Notes: generated by a model from the letters alone, not told the origin. Positions 26,528 through 36,943 are shown, counted from the stretch's first letter. The stretch: 64,000 nucleotides of DNA from Azospirillaceae bacterium (GCA_031291675.1 JARLIO010000062.1:62001-126000); one strand, 5' to 3'. A program made the numbers and translations.

Positions 26528-26683
26528 GTTCTCATTTCGGCTGTCGGCCCGCGGGCTGCCGCCCGCACCCGCTCGGGGTGAACCCCGAATCCCCCTTTCT
26601 TTTGACAAAAACAAAGGGAGTCCGGGGCATCGCCCCGGTTGGGTTTGGGCGAAAGCCCAACGCTTCGCCGCCAGAATGAGAAC
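26528..26683 (+). repeat. Repeat family B, copy 1 (MITE-like)
   Basis: A 156-bp element bounded by perfect 9-bp terminal inverted repeats, GTTCTCATT and AATGAGAAC. Internal palindromes include GCCCGCGGGC, CGGGGTGAACCCCG, CCGGGGCATCGCCCCGG and TTGGGTTTGGGCGAAAGCCCAA. Related copies lie at 37154 (inverted) and 49379. It encodes no protein and looks like a small non-autonomous repeat. Confidence 0.8.
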
Positions 26684-26800
26684 GGGTGCCAAGGTTGGTT
26701 CTCCGTTGCGGGTTGCAAAGCACCGTGAGATATTGCCGCCAAACGCGATCCGCGGCGGGCCATCGGGCCCTGGCGTGTGGGGCTGTGTGGATAGGCGGCG

Positions 26801-28138
26801 ATGCGTCGGACATGGGTCTTGGGTGGCTGCGCGGCTCTGGCGATCGCGGCCGCGCTCTCTTTCAGCATTGCCACCGGCCGCCTCACCGCGGAACCGCTCG
26901 ACGCGGGCCGGCGCTGGCTGGGTGCACGCAGCGGCTGGCTCGCGGCCTGGCTGCTGCTGCCGGTCGCGGCGGCGCCGACGCCAGCACCGGTGATCCCGGT
27001 CAAGGTCGCACCGGTGGCCGTGGCCGATGTGCCGATCAATCTGATGGTCATCGGAACCGTGCAGGCCACCAACACCGTGGCGGTCAAGACCCGGGTCGAC
27101 GGTGAAATCAACCGGATTCTGTTCACCGAAGGCCAGGACGTTCATCAGGGTGACCCGCTGGTGCTGATCGACCCCCGCCCCTTGCAGGCCCAATTCCAGC
27201 AGCAGGAGGCGGCCCACGTCAAGGATCAGGCCCTGCTGGCCGGCGCCCTGCTCGACATGAAGCGCTATGACGAGCTGGTGCAGCGCGATTCGGTGACCCG
27301 TCAGCAGGTCGACCAGGAACATGCCCTGGTCGATCAATACCGCGCCCAGGTCAAGGCCGATGAGGCCCAGATCGATTACGCCCGCGCCGAGCTGGATTAT
27401 ACCACGATCCGGGCGCCGCTCGACGGCCGCGTCGGCATCCGTCAGGTTGATCAGGGCAACATCGTCCATGCCGCCGACAACACCACGATCGTCACCGTGA
27501 CCCAGCTGCAACCGATTTCCGTGGTGTTCACCGTGGCCGCGGTCGCGCTCGAATCAACCCGGCTGAGCCTGGGCCAGGTTCATGCCCCGGTGGTCGCGCT
27601 GGCCGGCGACGGCAAGACCGTGCTGGACCGGGGATCGGTCGATCTGGTCGACACCCAGGTCGATCAGGCCACCGGCACCATCAAGCTGAAAGCCAGTTTT
27701 TCCAACACCGCGGTGAGGTTATGGCCGGGTAATTTCGTCAATGGCCAGATCACCGTCGATCAGCGTCATGACGGCCTGACCGTCCCGGCGGTCGCGGTGC
27801 GCCATGGCCCCTATGGCGACTTCGTCTGGCTGGTCGGCGCCAATGACACAGTGCGCAGCCACCGCGTCACGGTCGGCAGTGCCGTCGATGACCGTATCCT
27901 GATCGATCAGGGGGTGGCCCCGGGTGATCGGGTGGTGATTGACGGCTATTACCGCCTGGACGATGGGGTTCGGGTCAGCATCGAGGCGGCGCCGCCGCCG
28001 GCGGAAGAAAAACCGGCAGCGGCATCACCTGCGGCGAAACCTGCGGCCCCGGGTACGCCGGCCCGGCCCAAACCGCCCGCCGCGGCGAAGCCCGCGCCCA
28101 CAGCCCCGACCGCGGCGAAGCCCGCGGCGGCCCCCTGA
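26801..28138 (+). CDS. RND efflux periplasmic adaptor (MdtA-like)
   Basis: A 445-aa membrane-fusion protein that would bridge the two RND pumps encoded downstream and an outer-membrane channel. An N-terminal membrane anchor or signal (about 1-24) precedes the biotinyl-lipoyl hairpin halves (VKTRVDGEINRILFTEGQDV and TTIRAPLDGRVGIRQVDQG), a coiled-coil hairpin rich in Gln (about 125-190), a beta-barrel domain and a Pro/Ala/Lys-rich tail (about 395-445). The tail is unusually long for MdtA. It is the first gene of a three-gene operon, 12 bp before the next. Confidence 0.9.
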   Translation: MRRTWVLGGCAALAIAAALSFSIATGRLTAEPLDAGRRWLGARSGWLAAWLLLPVAAAPTPAPVIPVKVAPVAVADVPINLMVIGTVQATNTVAVKTRVDGEINRILFTEGQDVHQGDPLVLIDPRPLQAQFQQQEAAHVKDQALLAGALLDMKRYDELVQRDSVTRQQVDQEHALVDQYRAQVKADEAQIDYARAELDYTTIRAPLDGRVGIRQVDQGNIVHAADNTTIVTVTQLQPISVVFTVAAVALESTRLSLGQVHAPVVALAGDGKTVLDRGSVDLVDTQVDQATGTIKLKASFSNTAVRLWPGNFVNGQITVDQRHDGLTVPAVAVRHGPYGDFVWLVGANDTVRSHRVTVGSAVDDRILIDQGVAPGDRVVIDGYYRLDDGVRVSIEAAPPPAEEKPAAASPAAKPAAPGTPARPKPPAAAKPAPTAPTAAKPAAAP

Positions 28139-28150
28139 GCGGCGGCGGCG

Positions 28151-31100
28151 GTGTCCGCGGTCTTCATCCTGCGGCCGATCGCGACGACATTGCTGATCGT
28201 CGCGATCGTGCTGCTCGGTCTGCTGGGCTACCGGTTTCTGCCGATCGCGGCGCTGCCTTCGGTTGATTTTCCGACGATCCAGGTGGTGACGCCCTATCCC
28301 GGCGCCAGCCCCGATGTGATCGAGACCTCGGTCACCGCGCCGCTGGAGCATTATTTCGGCGCGATTTCCGGGCTGGAGCTGATGAGTTCGACCAGCTCTT
28401 ACGGCATCAGCCAGATTACCCTGCGCTTCAACCTGTCGCGGCGCATCGACGCCGCGGCCGAGGATGTCCAGGCCGCGATCAGTGCCGCCGAGGGCTGGAT
28501 CCCGACCAACCTGCTGCCCGGGCCGCCGGTGTATCATGAGGTCAACCCGGCCGACACGCCGGTGCTGATCCTGGCTCTGACCTCCGACAGCCTGCCGCTG
28601 CATGAGGTCAACGACAACGCGGTCGCGGTGATCGTTCCCAAGTTGTCGCAGGTCCCCGGGGTCGGCGCGGTGACGATCGAGGGCGGCCAGACCCGCGCGG
28701 TACGGCTCCAGGTCAATCCGACCCGGCTGGCCGGGCTGGGGCTGGCGCTCGACGATGTCCGCCTCAGCATCGCGGCGACCACGGCCGACAACCCCAAAGG
28801 CACGCTCGATGGCGCGCGCCAGGCGTTCCAGGTCGACGCCAACGACCAGCTGTTCAGCGCCGCTGCCTATCGCGATGCGGTGATCGCCTATCGCAACGGG
28901 GCGCCGGTGTTCCTGCACGATGTCGGCACCGCGGTCGATGGTGTCGAGGACGCACAGCAGGCGGCGTGGTTCCAGGGCAAGCCGGCGGTGATCCTGGACA
29001 TCCAGCGCCAGCCGGGGGCCAACACGATCGCGGTCGTCGACGCGGTGCGTGATCTGCTGCCGCGGCTGCGCGCGGTGCTGCCGCCGGCGCTCAAGATCGC
29101 GGTGGTCAGCGACCGCACCGTGACGATCCGGGCCTCGGTCGCCGATGTCCAGTTCACCCTGGTGCTGACCGTGGTGCTGGTGGTGATGGTGATCTTCCTG
29201 TTCCTGCGCAAGGTCTGGGCCACCGTGATCCCCAGCGTCACCCTGCCGGTGTCGCTGGTGGCGACCTTTGGCGGCATGGCGGCGCTGGGATTCAGTCTCG
29301 ACAATCTGTCGCTGATGGCGCTGACGATCGCGTCCGGCTTCGTGGTCGACGACGCGATCGTGATGATCGAAAACATTGTCCGGCATATCGAGGCCGGGGA
29401 GGCGCCGCTGGCCGCGGCACTCAAGGGTGCGCGGCAGATCGGCTTCACCATCGTGTCGCTGACGGTATCGCTGATCGCGGTGTTCATTCCGCTGTTGCTG
29501 ATGAACGGGGTCGTGGGCCGGCTGTTCCGTGAATTTGCCATCACGCTGTCGCTGGCGGTGATCATCTCGGGCGTCGTGTCGCTGACCCTGACGCCGATGA
29601 TGTGCGCCTGGCTGCTGAAACCGCATGATCCGCGGCCGGCGACCGGCCGGCTGTTCCGCTGGAGCGAGGCCGGTTTCGACGCGCTGACCCGGCTCTATGC
29701 CGTCGGGCTGGATTTTGTGCTGCGCCATCGCGCCGCAACCCTGGTGGCGACACTCGCGACCGTGATCCTGACCGGTTCGCTCTATGCCACGATCCACAAG
29801 GGGTTCCTGCCGCCGCAGGATACCGGGCTGGTGATCGGCGTCACCGACGCCGCACCCGACATTTCGTTCCCGGCGATGGCGGCGCGCCAGCGCGCGGTCG
29901 CCGAGATCCTGGCCCGTGACCCCGCGGTCCAGGGCGTCGACAGTTTTGTCGGCACCGGGACCGTCAACACCGCGCTCAACACCGGCCGGCTCTATGTCGA
30001 TATCGGCGCGCCCGGGGCGCGCCGCGACCCGCTCGACGTCGTCCTGGCGCGATTGCAACAATCGGTCGCGGGCGTCACCGGGATCACCCTGCATCTGCAG
30101 CCGGTTCAGGACATCCAGATCGAGACCCGCACCAGCCGGACCCAATACCAGTATGTGTTGCAGGATCTCGACGATGCCGAGTTGACGCTGTGGAGCAACC
30201 GGTTGATTGCGGCGCTCCGCGCCGACCCGGCCTTCGCCGACGTCGCCTCGGATCGTCAGGATAACGGGTTGCGGTTGGGGATCGCGATCGACCGGACCCT
30301 CGCCGCCCGTTATGGCATCACCCTGGCCGCGATCGACGCGGCGCTCTATGACGCCTTCGGCCAGCGCCAGATCGCGACCGTGTTCGGGCCGCTCAGCCAG
30401 TACCATGTCATTCTCGAGGTCGATCCGGGGCTGCGCGACGATCCCGCAATTCTCGACAAGATCTATCTCAGCGCATCCGCGGCCCAAAGCGCGACCGCGA
30501 CGCAGGCGGCCAGCGGCATCGGCAGCGCCTTCGGCCAGGCCGCGGCGTCGGTGCCGTTGTCCGCGGTGGCCCGGGTGGTGCGCCAGCCGGGACCTCTGAC
30601 GATCAATCATCAGGGGCTGTTCCCGGCGGTCACGGTGTCGTTCAACCTGGCCCCCGGCGTGGCGCTGGGTTCGGCGGTTGACGCCTTGCACCGGGCCGAG
30701 CGGCGCATCGGGATGCCGGATGCGGTCACGACCAACCTGGCCGGTACCGCGGCGGAATTCGCCGGATCGCTCGACAGCGAGAAAATGCTGATCCTGGCCG
30801 CGATCGTGACCGTCTATATCGTGCTGGGCGTGCTCTATGAGAGCTTCATCCATCCGATCACGATCCTGTCGACCCTGCCCTCGGCCGGGGTCGGCGCGCT
30901 GCTGGCTTTGATGCTGACCGGCCAGGCGCTCGACCTGATCTCGCTGATCGGCATCATTCTGCTGATCGGCATCGTCAAGAAGAACGCGATCATGATGGTC
31001 GATTTCGCCATCGTGGCGGAACGCCAGGACGGGCTGTCGCCGCTCGTGGCGATCCGTCAGGCCTGCCTGTTGCGTTTCCGCCCGATCATGATGACGACGA

Positions 31101-31372
31101 TGGCGGCGTTGCTGGGCGCATTGCCGCTGGCGGTCGGGACCGGCACCGGGTCGGAATTGCGCCGGCCACTGGGGATCGCCATTGTCGGCGGGCTGTTGCT
31201 GTCGCAGTTTCTGACGCTCTACACCACGCCGGTGATCTATCTGGCCTTTTCCTGGCTGCAACACCGGGGTTGGCGCCGCACGTCTTTTCCCGCCGCGGCC
31301 CCCGCCCCCGCCCCCGCCCCTGCCCTGGCCCTGGCCCGCGAAACGGCGATCACCGAGGTCCCCGGACCATGA
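28151..31372 (+). CDS. RND efflux pump subunit (MdtB-like)
   Basis: A 1073-aa proton-driven drug transporter of the AcrB/MdtB type in the inner membrane, with 12 predicted helices and two large periplasmic loops. Proton-relay residues are present: the paired aspartates in GFVVDDAIVMIENI and lysine in GIVKKNAIMMVD. The start is a GTG at 28151, and the N-terminus FILRPIATTLLIVAIVLLG is typical. The C-terminal end overlaps the next pump gene by ATGA. As in E. coli MdtBC, it probably forms a heteromultimer with the next protein. No outer-membrane factor is in the operon. Confidence 0.92.
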   Translation: MSAVFILRPIATTLLIVAIVLLGLLGYRFLPIAALPSVDFPTIQVVTPYPGASPDVIETSVTAPLEHYFGAISGLELMSSTSSYGISQITLRFNLSRRIDAAAEDVQAAISAAEGWIPTNLLPGPPVYHEVNPADTPVLILALTSDSLPLHEVNDNAVAVIVPKLSQVPGVGAVTIEGGQTRAVRLQVNPTRLAGLGLALDDVRLSIAATTADNPKGTLDGARQAFQVDANDQLFSAAAYRDAVIAYRNGAPVFLHDVGTAVDGVEDAQQAAWFQGKPAVILDIQRQPGANTIAVVDAVRDLLPRLRAVLPPALKIAVVSDRTVTIRASVADVQFTLVLTVVLVVMVIFLFLRKVWATVIPSVTLPVSLVATFGGMAALGFSLDNLSLMALTIASGFVVDDAIVMIENIVRHIEAGEAPLAAALKGARQIGFTIVSLTVSLIAVFIPLLLMNGVVGRLFREFAITLSLAVIISGVVSLTLTPMMCAWLLKPHDPRPATGRLFRWSEAGFDALTRLYAVGLDFVLRHRAATLVATLATVILTGSLYATIHKGFLPPQDTGLVIGVTDAAPDISFPAMAARQRAVAEILARDPAVQGVDSFVGTGTVNTALNTGRLYVDIGAPGARRDPLDVVLARLQQSVAGVTGITLHLQPVQDIQIETRTSRTQYQYVLQDLDDAELTLWSNRLIAALRADPAFADVASDRQDNGLRLGIAIDRTLAARYGITLAAIDAALYDAFGQRQIATVFGPLSQYHVILEVDPGLRDDPAILDKIYLSASAAQSATATQAASGIGSAFGQAAASVPLSAVARVVRQPGPLTINHQGLFPAVTVSFNLAPGVALGSAVDALHRAERRIGMPDAVTTNLAGTAAEFAGSLDSEKMLILAAIVTVYIVLGVLYESFIHPITILSTLPSAGVGALLALMLTGQALDLISLIGIILLIGIVKKNAIMMVDFAIVAERQDGLSPLVAIRQACLLRFRPIMMTTMAALLGALPLAVGTGTGSELRRPLGIAIVGGLLLSQFLTLYTTPVIYLAFSWLQHRGWRRTSFPAAAPAPAPAPALALARETAITEVPGP

Positions 31373-34300
31373 ATCTGTCGGCGCCGTTCATCGCCCGGCC
31401 GGTGGCGACGCTGCTGATCATGCTGGGCGTGCTGCTGCTCGGGGCGGTCGCCTATCGCGCCCTGCCGATTGCCGCCCTGCCCTCGGTCGAGCGGCCGACG
31501 ATCTCGCTCTGGGCGCCGCTCCCGGGGGCTTCGGCCGCCACGGTCGCGACCGCGCTGGCGCAGCCGCTGGAACATCAACTCGGCCTGATCCCGGGCATTG
31601 TCGAGATGGCGTCCTATAGTGGCAGTGGCGGCGTCTCGATCACGATCCAGTTCGACCTCGACACCGACATCGACAGCGCCGGCGAGGCGGTCCAGGCTGC
31701 GATCAATGCCGCCGGCCCCGATCTGCCCAAGAATTACGGTTGGCCGCCGACCTATTCGAAGGCCAACCCGTCGGGTTCCGCCGTGATCGCCCTGGCCCTG
31801 ACCTCTGACACCGTCCCGGCGGGGGCGCTCTATGACGCCGCGGACGCGGTGCTGTCGCCCAAACTGTCGCAGGTGCCCGGGGTCGCCCGGGTGGTGATCA
31901 GCGGTGCCGAGCACGACGCGATCCGCGTCCAGGTCTCGCCGGGTCGGATCGCCGCGATGAACCTGTCGCTGGAAAGCGTGCGGAGTGCGGTTCTCGCGGC
32001 GACGAACAACCTGCCCAAGGGCAGCGTCGACATCCACGGGCAGAATCTGGTGATCGAGGCCAATGACCAGCTCCTGAACGCCGCTGACTATCGCGACATC
32101 ATTGTGACCTGGCGCGCCGGCGGACCGGTGCGGCTGGGCGACATCGCCACCGTCAGCGACAGTGTCATCAACGACAAGCTTGCCGGCTGGTATAACACCG
32201 GAAAAGGTGTTGTGCTGTTTGTCTACAAGCAACCAAACGCTAATGTCGTCGAGACCGTCGATGCGGTAAAGGCAATGCTGCCAGAGTTCTCGCTATGGTT
32301 GCCGGCTGCGGTCAAAATCCATACGGTCTATGACCGGACTCTGCTGATCCGGTCCTCGATCGCCGAGATTCAGTTGGCGATCGGCATCGCGGCCCTGCTG
32401 GTGGTCGTTATCGTCGCGCTGTTCCTGAAACGTTTCTGGGCCACCGCGATTCCCTGTCTGACGATCCCGGTCGCGCTGGCGGCAACACTGGTGGTGATGC
32501 AGGCCAATGGCTACAGCCTTGATAATCTGACCCTGATGGCGCTGATGATCGCCGTCGGTTTCGTCGTCGACGACGCCGTGATCGTCATCGAAAACATCCT
32601 GCGCCGGATCGAGGGCGGCGAAACCGCCGATCAGGCGGCGCGCGCCGGATCACGCCAGCTCGGTTTCACCATCGTTTCGATCACCGCGGCGCTGATCGCC
32701 GCGCTGATCCCGGTGCTGTTCATGCCCGATGTCGTCGGCCGTTATTTCCGCGAGTTCGGCGTGACGCTGGTGGCGGCGATCGTCGCCTCGGCGCTGGTGT
32801 CGCTGACGTTGACCCCGATGCTGTGCAGCCGCCTGTTGGGCCGGAGCCGCCCCGCCGTGCCGCCGCCGGTACCGCGATCGCTACCGCCGGCGTGGCGGCG
32901 CTGGGTCGCGGCGCCCTATTACGGCCGAAGCCTCGACTGGTCGCTGCGCCACCGCTGGGTCACGGTCACCGTCGCCCTGGCACTCAGCGGTGCCAGCCTG
33001 CTGCTCTATCGCGCCCTGCCCCAGGGTTTCATGCCGACCCAGGATACCGGGGTGTTGGGTGTACGCACCATCGCCGAATACGCGAACATCTCATTCGCGG
33101 CGATGGAGGACCTGCAGCGGCGGGTCGGTGCGATCATCCTGGAAGACCCGGCAGTCTCCAACCTGATTTCCTATATCGGTGAAGGCAACGGCAACGCACT
33201 CAGCAATGGCAACATGGTGGTGGCGCTGAAGCCACCGGAGCAGCGTGGTATTGCGATCGAGGCGGTGATCGCGCGCCTGCGCCAGCGCCTGGCCGGTGTT
33301 GATGGCATCCGCGCGGTGTTCAGTCCGTGGCAGGACCTGCAACTCGGGGTGTCGTCCGGCGCCGGGCGCTATCAGTACACCGTGTGGGGCGTCGACGCCG
33401 AGCAGGTGCAGCGCGCCGCCGAGGTGATGCGCAGGCGGTTTGGCGCACTGCCCGCCGTCACCGACGTGATCCGCAGTTGGGAGGTCAGCGGGCTGGAGGC
33501 GGGGCTGGCGATCGACCGGCTGCGCGCCGCCAGCCTCGGCGTGACCCCGCAGGCGATTGACAATGTTCTCAACGACGCCTTCGGCCAACGCCAGACCGCG
33601 GTCTTGTACCTGCCCAGCGACTATTCACGGGTGATCCTGGAGGTCGATCCGGCATCGCAGACCGATCCCTCGGTGGTCCGCGAGCTCTATGTGCCCCGGG
33701 CCCAGGCCAAGGCCGATGATGGCCAGGTGCCGTTGATCGGGCTGACGCGACCGTGGCGCGCCCATGCCGTGATGTGGGTGCGCCACCGCGCCCAGTTCCC
33801 GGCGGCGTACTTGTCCTTCGATGTGAAGCCGGGTTTTTCGATCGGTGATGCGATCACCGCGATCCGCGGCGCCGAAGCGGCGGCGCACCTGCCCGACGAG
33901 GTCAAGACCGAGTTCGGCGGCGAGGCCGGCGAAGCCGCCAAGAGCGGCGGCCGGCAGGCGCTGTTGTTCGCCGCGGCCCTGATCACGGTCTATATCGTGC
34001 TGGGGGTCCTTTACGAAAGCTATGCCCATCCGGTGACGATCCTGTCGACCCTGCCGCCCGCGCTGTTCGGCGCACTGCTGGCGCTGTGGCTGACCGGCAC
34101 GCCGTTTACCCTGGTGACCACGATTGCCTGCATTCTGCTGGTCGGCATGGTGATGAAGAACGCCGTAATGATGGTCGATCTGGCGCTGGACGGCGAACGC
34201 AACCAGGGCTTAAGCCCGCTGGCGGCGATCCGGGTTGCGGCGCGGCAGCGGGTGCGGCCGATCACCATGACCATGCTGGTCGCGGTGCTGAGCGCGGTGC

Positions 34301-34479
34301 CGCTCGCGGTCGATGCCGGACCGGGCTATGAGGTGCGGCGGCCGCTGGGGATCGCGATCATCGGCGGCCTGTTGATGGCGCAACTGTTCACGCTGTACAC
34401 GACACCGGCGATCTATCTCGTGATCGGTGATCGTCTGGCGGCGCGGCGCGCCCGGCGCCGCCAGGTCGTGGCCGTTTGA
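31369..34479 (+). CDS. RND efflux pump subunit (MdtC-like)
   Basis: A second RND transporter of 1036 aa, homologous to the preceding one. The relay residues are intact (GFVVDDAVIVIENI and GMVMKNAVMMVDLAL). The ATG at 31369 lies inside the stop of the upstream pump gene, implying translational coupling. The N-terminus FIARPVATLLIMLGVLLLG is standard. Two non-identical pumps after one adaptor is the MdtABC arrangement, associated with export of bile salts, novobiocin and similar compounds in enterobacteria; substrates here are unknown. Confidence 0.92.
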   Translation: MNLSAPFIARPVATLLIMLGVLLLGAVAYRALPIAALPSVERPTISLWAPLPGASAATVATALAQPLEHQLGLIPGIVEMASYSGSGGVSITIQFDLDTDIDSAGEAVQAAINAAGPDLPKNYGWPPTYSKANPSGSAVIALALTSDTVPAGALYDAADAVLSPKLSQVPGVARVVISGAEHDAIRVQVSPGRIAAMNLSLESVRSAVLAATNNLPKGSVDIHGQNLVIEANDQLLNAADYRDIIVTWRAGGPVRLGDIATVSDSVINDKLAGWYNTGKGVVLFVYKQPNANVVETVDAVKAMLPEFSLWLPAAVKIHTVYDRTLLIRSSIAEIQLAIGIAALLVVVIVALFLKRFWATAIPCLTIPVALAATLVVMQANGYSLDNLTLMALMIAVGFVVDDAVIVIENILRRIEGGETADQAARAGSRQLGFTIVSITAALIAALIPVLFMPDVVGRYFREFGVTLVAAIVASALVSLTLTPMLCSRLLGRSRPAVPPPVPRSLPPAWRRWVAAPYYGRSLDWSLRHRWVTVTVALALSGASLLLYRALPQGFMPTQDTGVLGVRTIAEYANISFAAMEDLQRRVGAIILEDPAVSNLISYIGEGNGNALSNGNMVVALKPPEQRGIAIEAVIARLRQRLAGVDGIRAVFSPWQDLQLGVSSGAGRYQYTVWGVDAEQVQRAAEVMRRRFGALPAVTDVIRSWEVSGLEAGLAIDRLRAASLGVTPQAIDNVLNDAFGQRQTAVLYLPSDYSRVILEVDPASQTDPSVVRELYVPRAQAKADDGQVPLIGLTRPWRAHAVMWVRHRAQFPAAYLSFDVKPGFSIGDAITAIRGAEAAAHLPDEVKTEFGGEAGEAAKSGGRQALLFAAALITVYIVLGVLYESYAHPVTILSTLPPALFGALLALWLTGTPFTLVTTIACILLVGMVMKNAVMMVDLALDGERNQGLSPLAAIRVAARQRVRPITMTMLVAVLSAVPLAVDAGPGYEVRRPLGIAIIGGLLMAQLFTLYTTPAIYLVIGDRLAARRARRRQVVAV

Positions 34480-34599
34480 GCAACGGGCCCGCGGGGAATA
34501 GTTTGAGGTCCTGCTGTGTTGGTTAAGAGACTTTGCCGGCGGGGAAAAACCGCGGTCGTTGATGGCACACCTCTTTAGGGGTGCAGGAAAGGAAATATC

Positions 34600-36759
34600 A
34601 TGCCGAGCAGAACCGGACCGGAAAAGCATTCCGGATGCAGAACGCAGATGACCCGGGGTCTTGTCCTGGGCTTGAGTCTGGTGGTTGCGGTTTCCCCAAC
34701 CTGGGCCCAGGAGTCGGCGGCGGTGGTCCCGGTGGCCCCGGCAAGCGCGCCGGCGACCGCGACGCCGGCCGCCGACCCGCCGACGCGGGTGGGCCGGATC
34801 GCATTGCTCGACGGCCCGGCGAGTTTCCATCCGGCGCCGACGGCAGAATGGAGCCCGGCGGCGCTGAATTATCCGGTGGCGCCGTCGACGGCGTTGTGGA
34901 CCGATGCCGGTGGTCGTGCCGAGCTGGAATTCGGGGCGGCCCGGGTTCGGCTCGACGCCGATACCGAGGTCGACGTGGTTCAACTCGACAACCAGAATAT
35001 TGTGATCGCGGTGCCGCAGGGCCGCGTCGATATCAGCCTGAATGGCCGTCCGTCGGATGAACATTACCGGGTCGAGACGCCGCGTGGTGATCTGGACCTG
35101 GTCGAGGATGGCGACTACCGGATCATTGCCGGCTCCGCGGTCGAGGGCACCCGGGATGCGGTGTTCCGGGGCCGACTGGCGTTGAACCTGGCGAGTGGCC
35201 CGCTCATCGTTTCGAGCGGTTCGGAGGCGACGTTGAGCATCGACACGCCACCGCGCGCCGTGGTGGCGGCCGCGGTTCCCGATGGCTTTGACGGCTGGAG
35301 CGATCAGCGCGATCGGACCTTGTTTGCCCGGCCGGTGCCGGTCGCGGTGCGGGCCGTGCCGGGCGCTGCGGCGCTTGGCGACTACGGCACGTGGCGCACG
35401 GTTCCGCAATATGGTCAGGTCTGGACCCCGACGACGGTCAGCGCGACCTGGGCGCCCTATCACGATGGCCATTGGGCCTGGATCGATCCGTGGGGCTGGA
35501 CCTGGGTCGATGATGCCCCCTGGGGTTTTGCCCCGTTCCACTATGGTCGCTGGATCCGTTACGAGGATCGCTGGAGCTGGATCCCGGTCGCCCCGGGGGT
35601 CGGTGTTGGCGTCGTGGTGCGTCCGGCCTATTCCCCGGCGCTGGTCGCCTGGGTTGGCGATCCGGCGCCGCTGATCGTGGGTGCCGCGATCGGCGCGGCC
35701 GTGGCCTGGATCGCCCTGGGCCCCAATGAACCGTGGCATCCGAGCTATCCCTGCAGCCCGAACTATCTGCGCAGCGTCAATCAGGTCAACGTGTCGCGGA
35801 ACGTGATCAACAATATTACGGTGATCAATGACAACCGGCGCTTCACCAATGTGAATTATGCGACGGTCGTGCCGCGCGACACCTTTGCCGGGGCGCGCCC
35901 GGTCGCGGCGGCGGCGCTTGCGGCGCATCCGGGTTCCGGCGTGGCGGTTGGCCGGGTCGCAATGGCGGATCCGGCGCGGGTCAACCTGCCCGCCCCGGTG
36001 GGGGCCGCCCATGTTGGCGGTCCCGCGGCCGGGGCGCGGGTGCCGCCGGCCGCGGCGCTGACGATGGCCCATCCGGCCGCGGCCTCGGCGGCGGCGTTCC
36101 AGGCCCATCAGGGCCATGAACCGGGGGGCGCGCCGGCGGCGGGGCAAAATCCGGCCGCGGCCGCTGGAGCGGCGCCGGAGGCCGGTCAGGCCCGTCCGGG
36201 TGCTGCCGCTGTTCTGGAACATCCGGCCGCGGCCGCCGCGGCGGGTGCGGCGGTCGGTGCGGCAGCGGGGGTGGCCGCGAGCCACGTCATGTCGGGCGGT
36301 CGCGGCGCGGTCGCGCCGACACCGGCACATCCGGCGGCCGTGACGCCGTCGGCGCCGGCGGCAGCCCCGGGTGGCGCCGCGGCGCCGAGGACAACGCCGG
36401 CTTCGGGCCCGGCAACGCGGGCGGCGGTGGTGCCGACACCCGCTGCGACGCACGCGGCACCGGCTGCGGGCGGTGCTCCCGCGCATGTCGCGAACCGGCC
36501 GGCGGCGCGGAACGCCGGCGGCAATCATCCATTTAGTGGCGCGCAAGCCGCGCGACCGGCCGGGCAACCCGCCAATCATCAGGCGGCGCCGCGTCAGCCG
36601 GCGTTCCATCAGCCGGCGGCTCGTCAACCGGCCGCCCAGCGACCGGCGGTTCATCAGCCCGCTGTCCACCAACCGAGCCATGCGGCGCCGCCGGCATCGG
36701 CGGGCCAAAAGGGAGGATCGCATCCGGATGAACATCGACGCCGTCTTCCCGGCGAATAG
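34600..36759 (+). CDS. Secreted FecR-like / DUF6600-like protein
   Basis: A protein of 719 aa. An N-terminal signal sequence (GLVLGLSLVVAVSPTWAQ, about residues 20-37) is followed by a FecR-type beta domain (about 65-200, with LWTDAGGRAELEFG and RVETPRGDLDLVEDGDYRI) and a Trp/Tyr-rich segment near 265-335 (PYHDGHWAWIDPWGWTWVDD). This resembles DUF6600 proteins of proteobacteria. The final 300 residues are low-complexity Ala/Pro/Gly with many His. The ATG at 34600 has a good AGGAAAGGA site. It follows the efflux operon by 120 bp and may be exported to the envelope; function is unknown. Confidence 0.75.
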   Translation: MPSRTGPEKHSGCRTQMTRGLVLGLSLVVAVSPTWAQESAAVVPVAPASAPATATPAADPPTRVGRIALLDGPASFHPAPTAEWSPAALNYPVAPSTALWTDAGGRAELEFGAARVRLDADTEVDVVQLDNQNIVIAVPQGRVDISLNGRPSDEHYRVETPRGDLDLVEDGDYRIIAGSAVEGTRDAVFRGRLALNLASGPLIVSSGSEATLSIDTPPRAVVAAAVPDGFDGWSDQRDRTLFARPVPVAVRAVPGAAALGDYGTWRTVPQYGQVWTPTTVSATWAPYHDGHWAWIDPWGWTWVDDAPWGFAPFHYGRWIRYEDRWSWIPVAPGVGVGVVVRPAYSPALVAWVGDPAPLIVGAAIGAAVAWIALGPNEPWHPSYPCSPNYLRSVNQVNVSRNVINNITVINDNRRFTNVNYATVVPRDTFAGARPVAAAALAAHPGSGVAVGRVAMADPARVNLPAPVGAAHVGGPAAGARVPPAAALTMAHPAAASAAAFQAHQGHEPGGAPAAGQNPAAAAGAAPEAGQARPGAAAVLEHPAAAAAAGAAVGAAAGVAASHVMSGGRGAVAPTPAHPAAVTPSAPAAAPGGAAAPRTTPASGPATRAAVVPTPAATHAAPAAGGAPAHVANRPAARNAGGNHPFSGAQAARPAGQPANHQAAPRQPAFHQPAARQPAAQRPAVHQPAVHQPSHAAPPASAGQKGGSHPDEHRRRLPGE

Positions 36760-36800
36760 ATAAGCGAGGGGTGCCGATCCGCTTGATTAGTGGGGGGGGG

Positions 36801-36943
36801 CGTCATCGAATTTGCGACCGTCGCCCTCGCGAACGCCGGGGCCCGGGGCCGAAAGCGCCGAACGATAGCGCCTGTGGCCCTGGATGCCCGCGTTCGCGAG
36901 CATGACGGTGGTGAGAGATCCTCTCATTTTCAGCGACGCACCC
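36801..36943 (+). repeat. Repeat family A, copy 2
   Basis: A full-length family A element in opposite orientation to the thi genes, with CGTCATCGAATTTGCGACCG at the start, the CCCTCGCGAACGC/GCGTTCGCGAG arms and CTCATTTTCAGCGACGC at the end. It lies in the gap after the FecR-like gene. Confidence 0.8.

Noticed and set aside
28025-31264. A 1079-codon open frame antisense to the RND pump gene
   Set aside because: It mirrors the MdtB-like gene; its product is rich in Arg, Gln, Asp and His with no domain, as expected for an antisense frame of a GC-rich gene.
34210-36735. An 841-codon antisense frame over the FecR-like gene
   Set aside because: The product is almost entirely Arg-rich low complexity, while the plus strand has a signal peptide and FecR/DUF6600-like domains.
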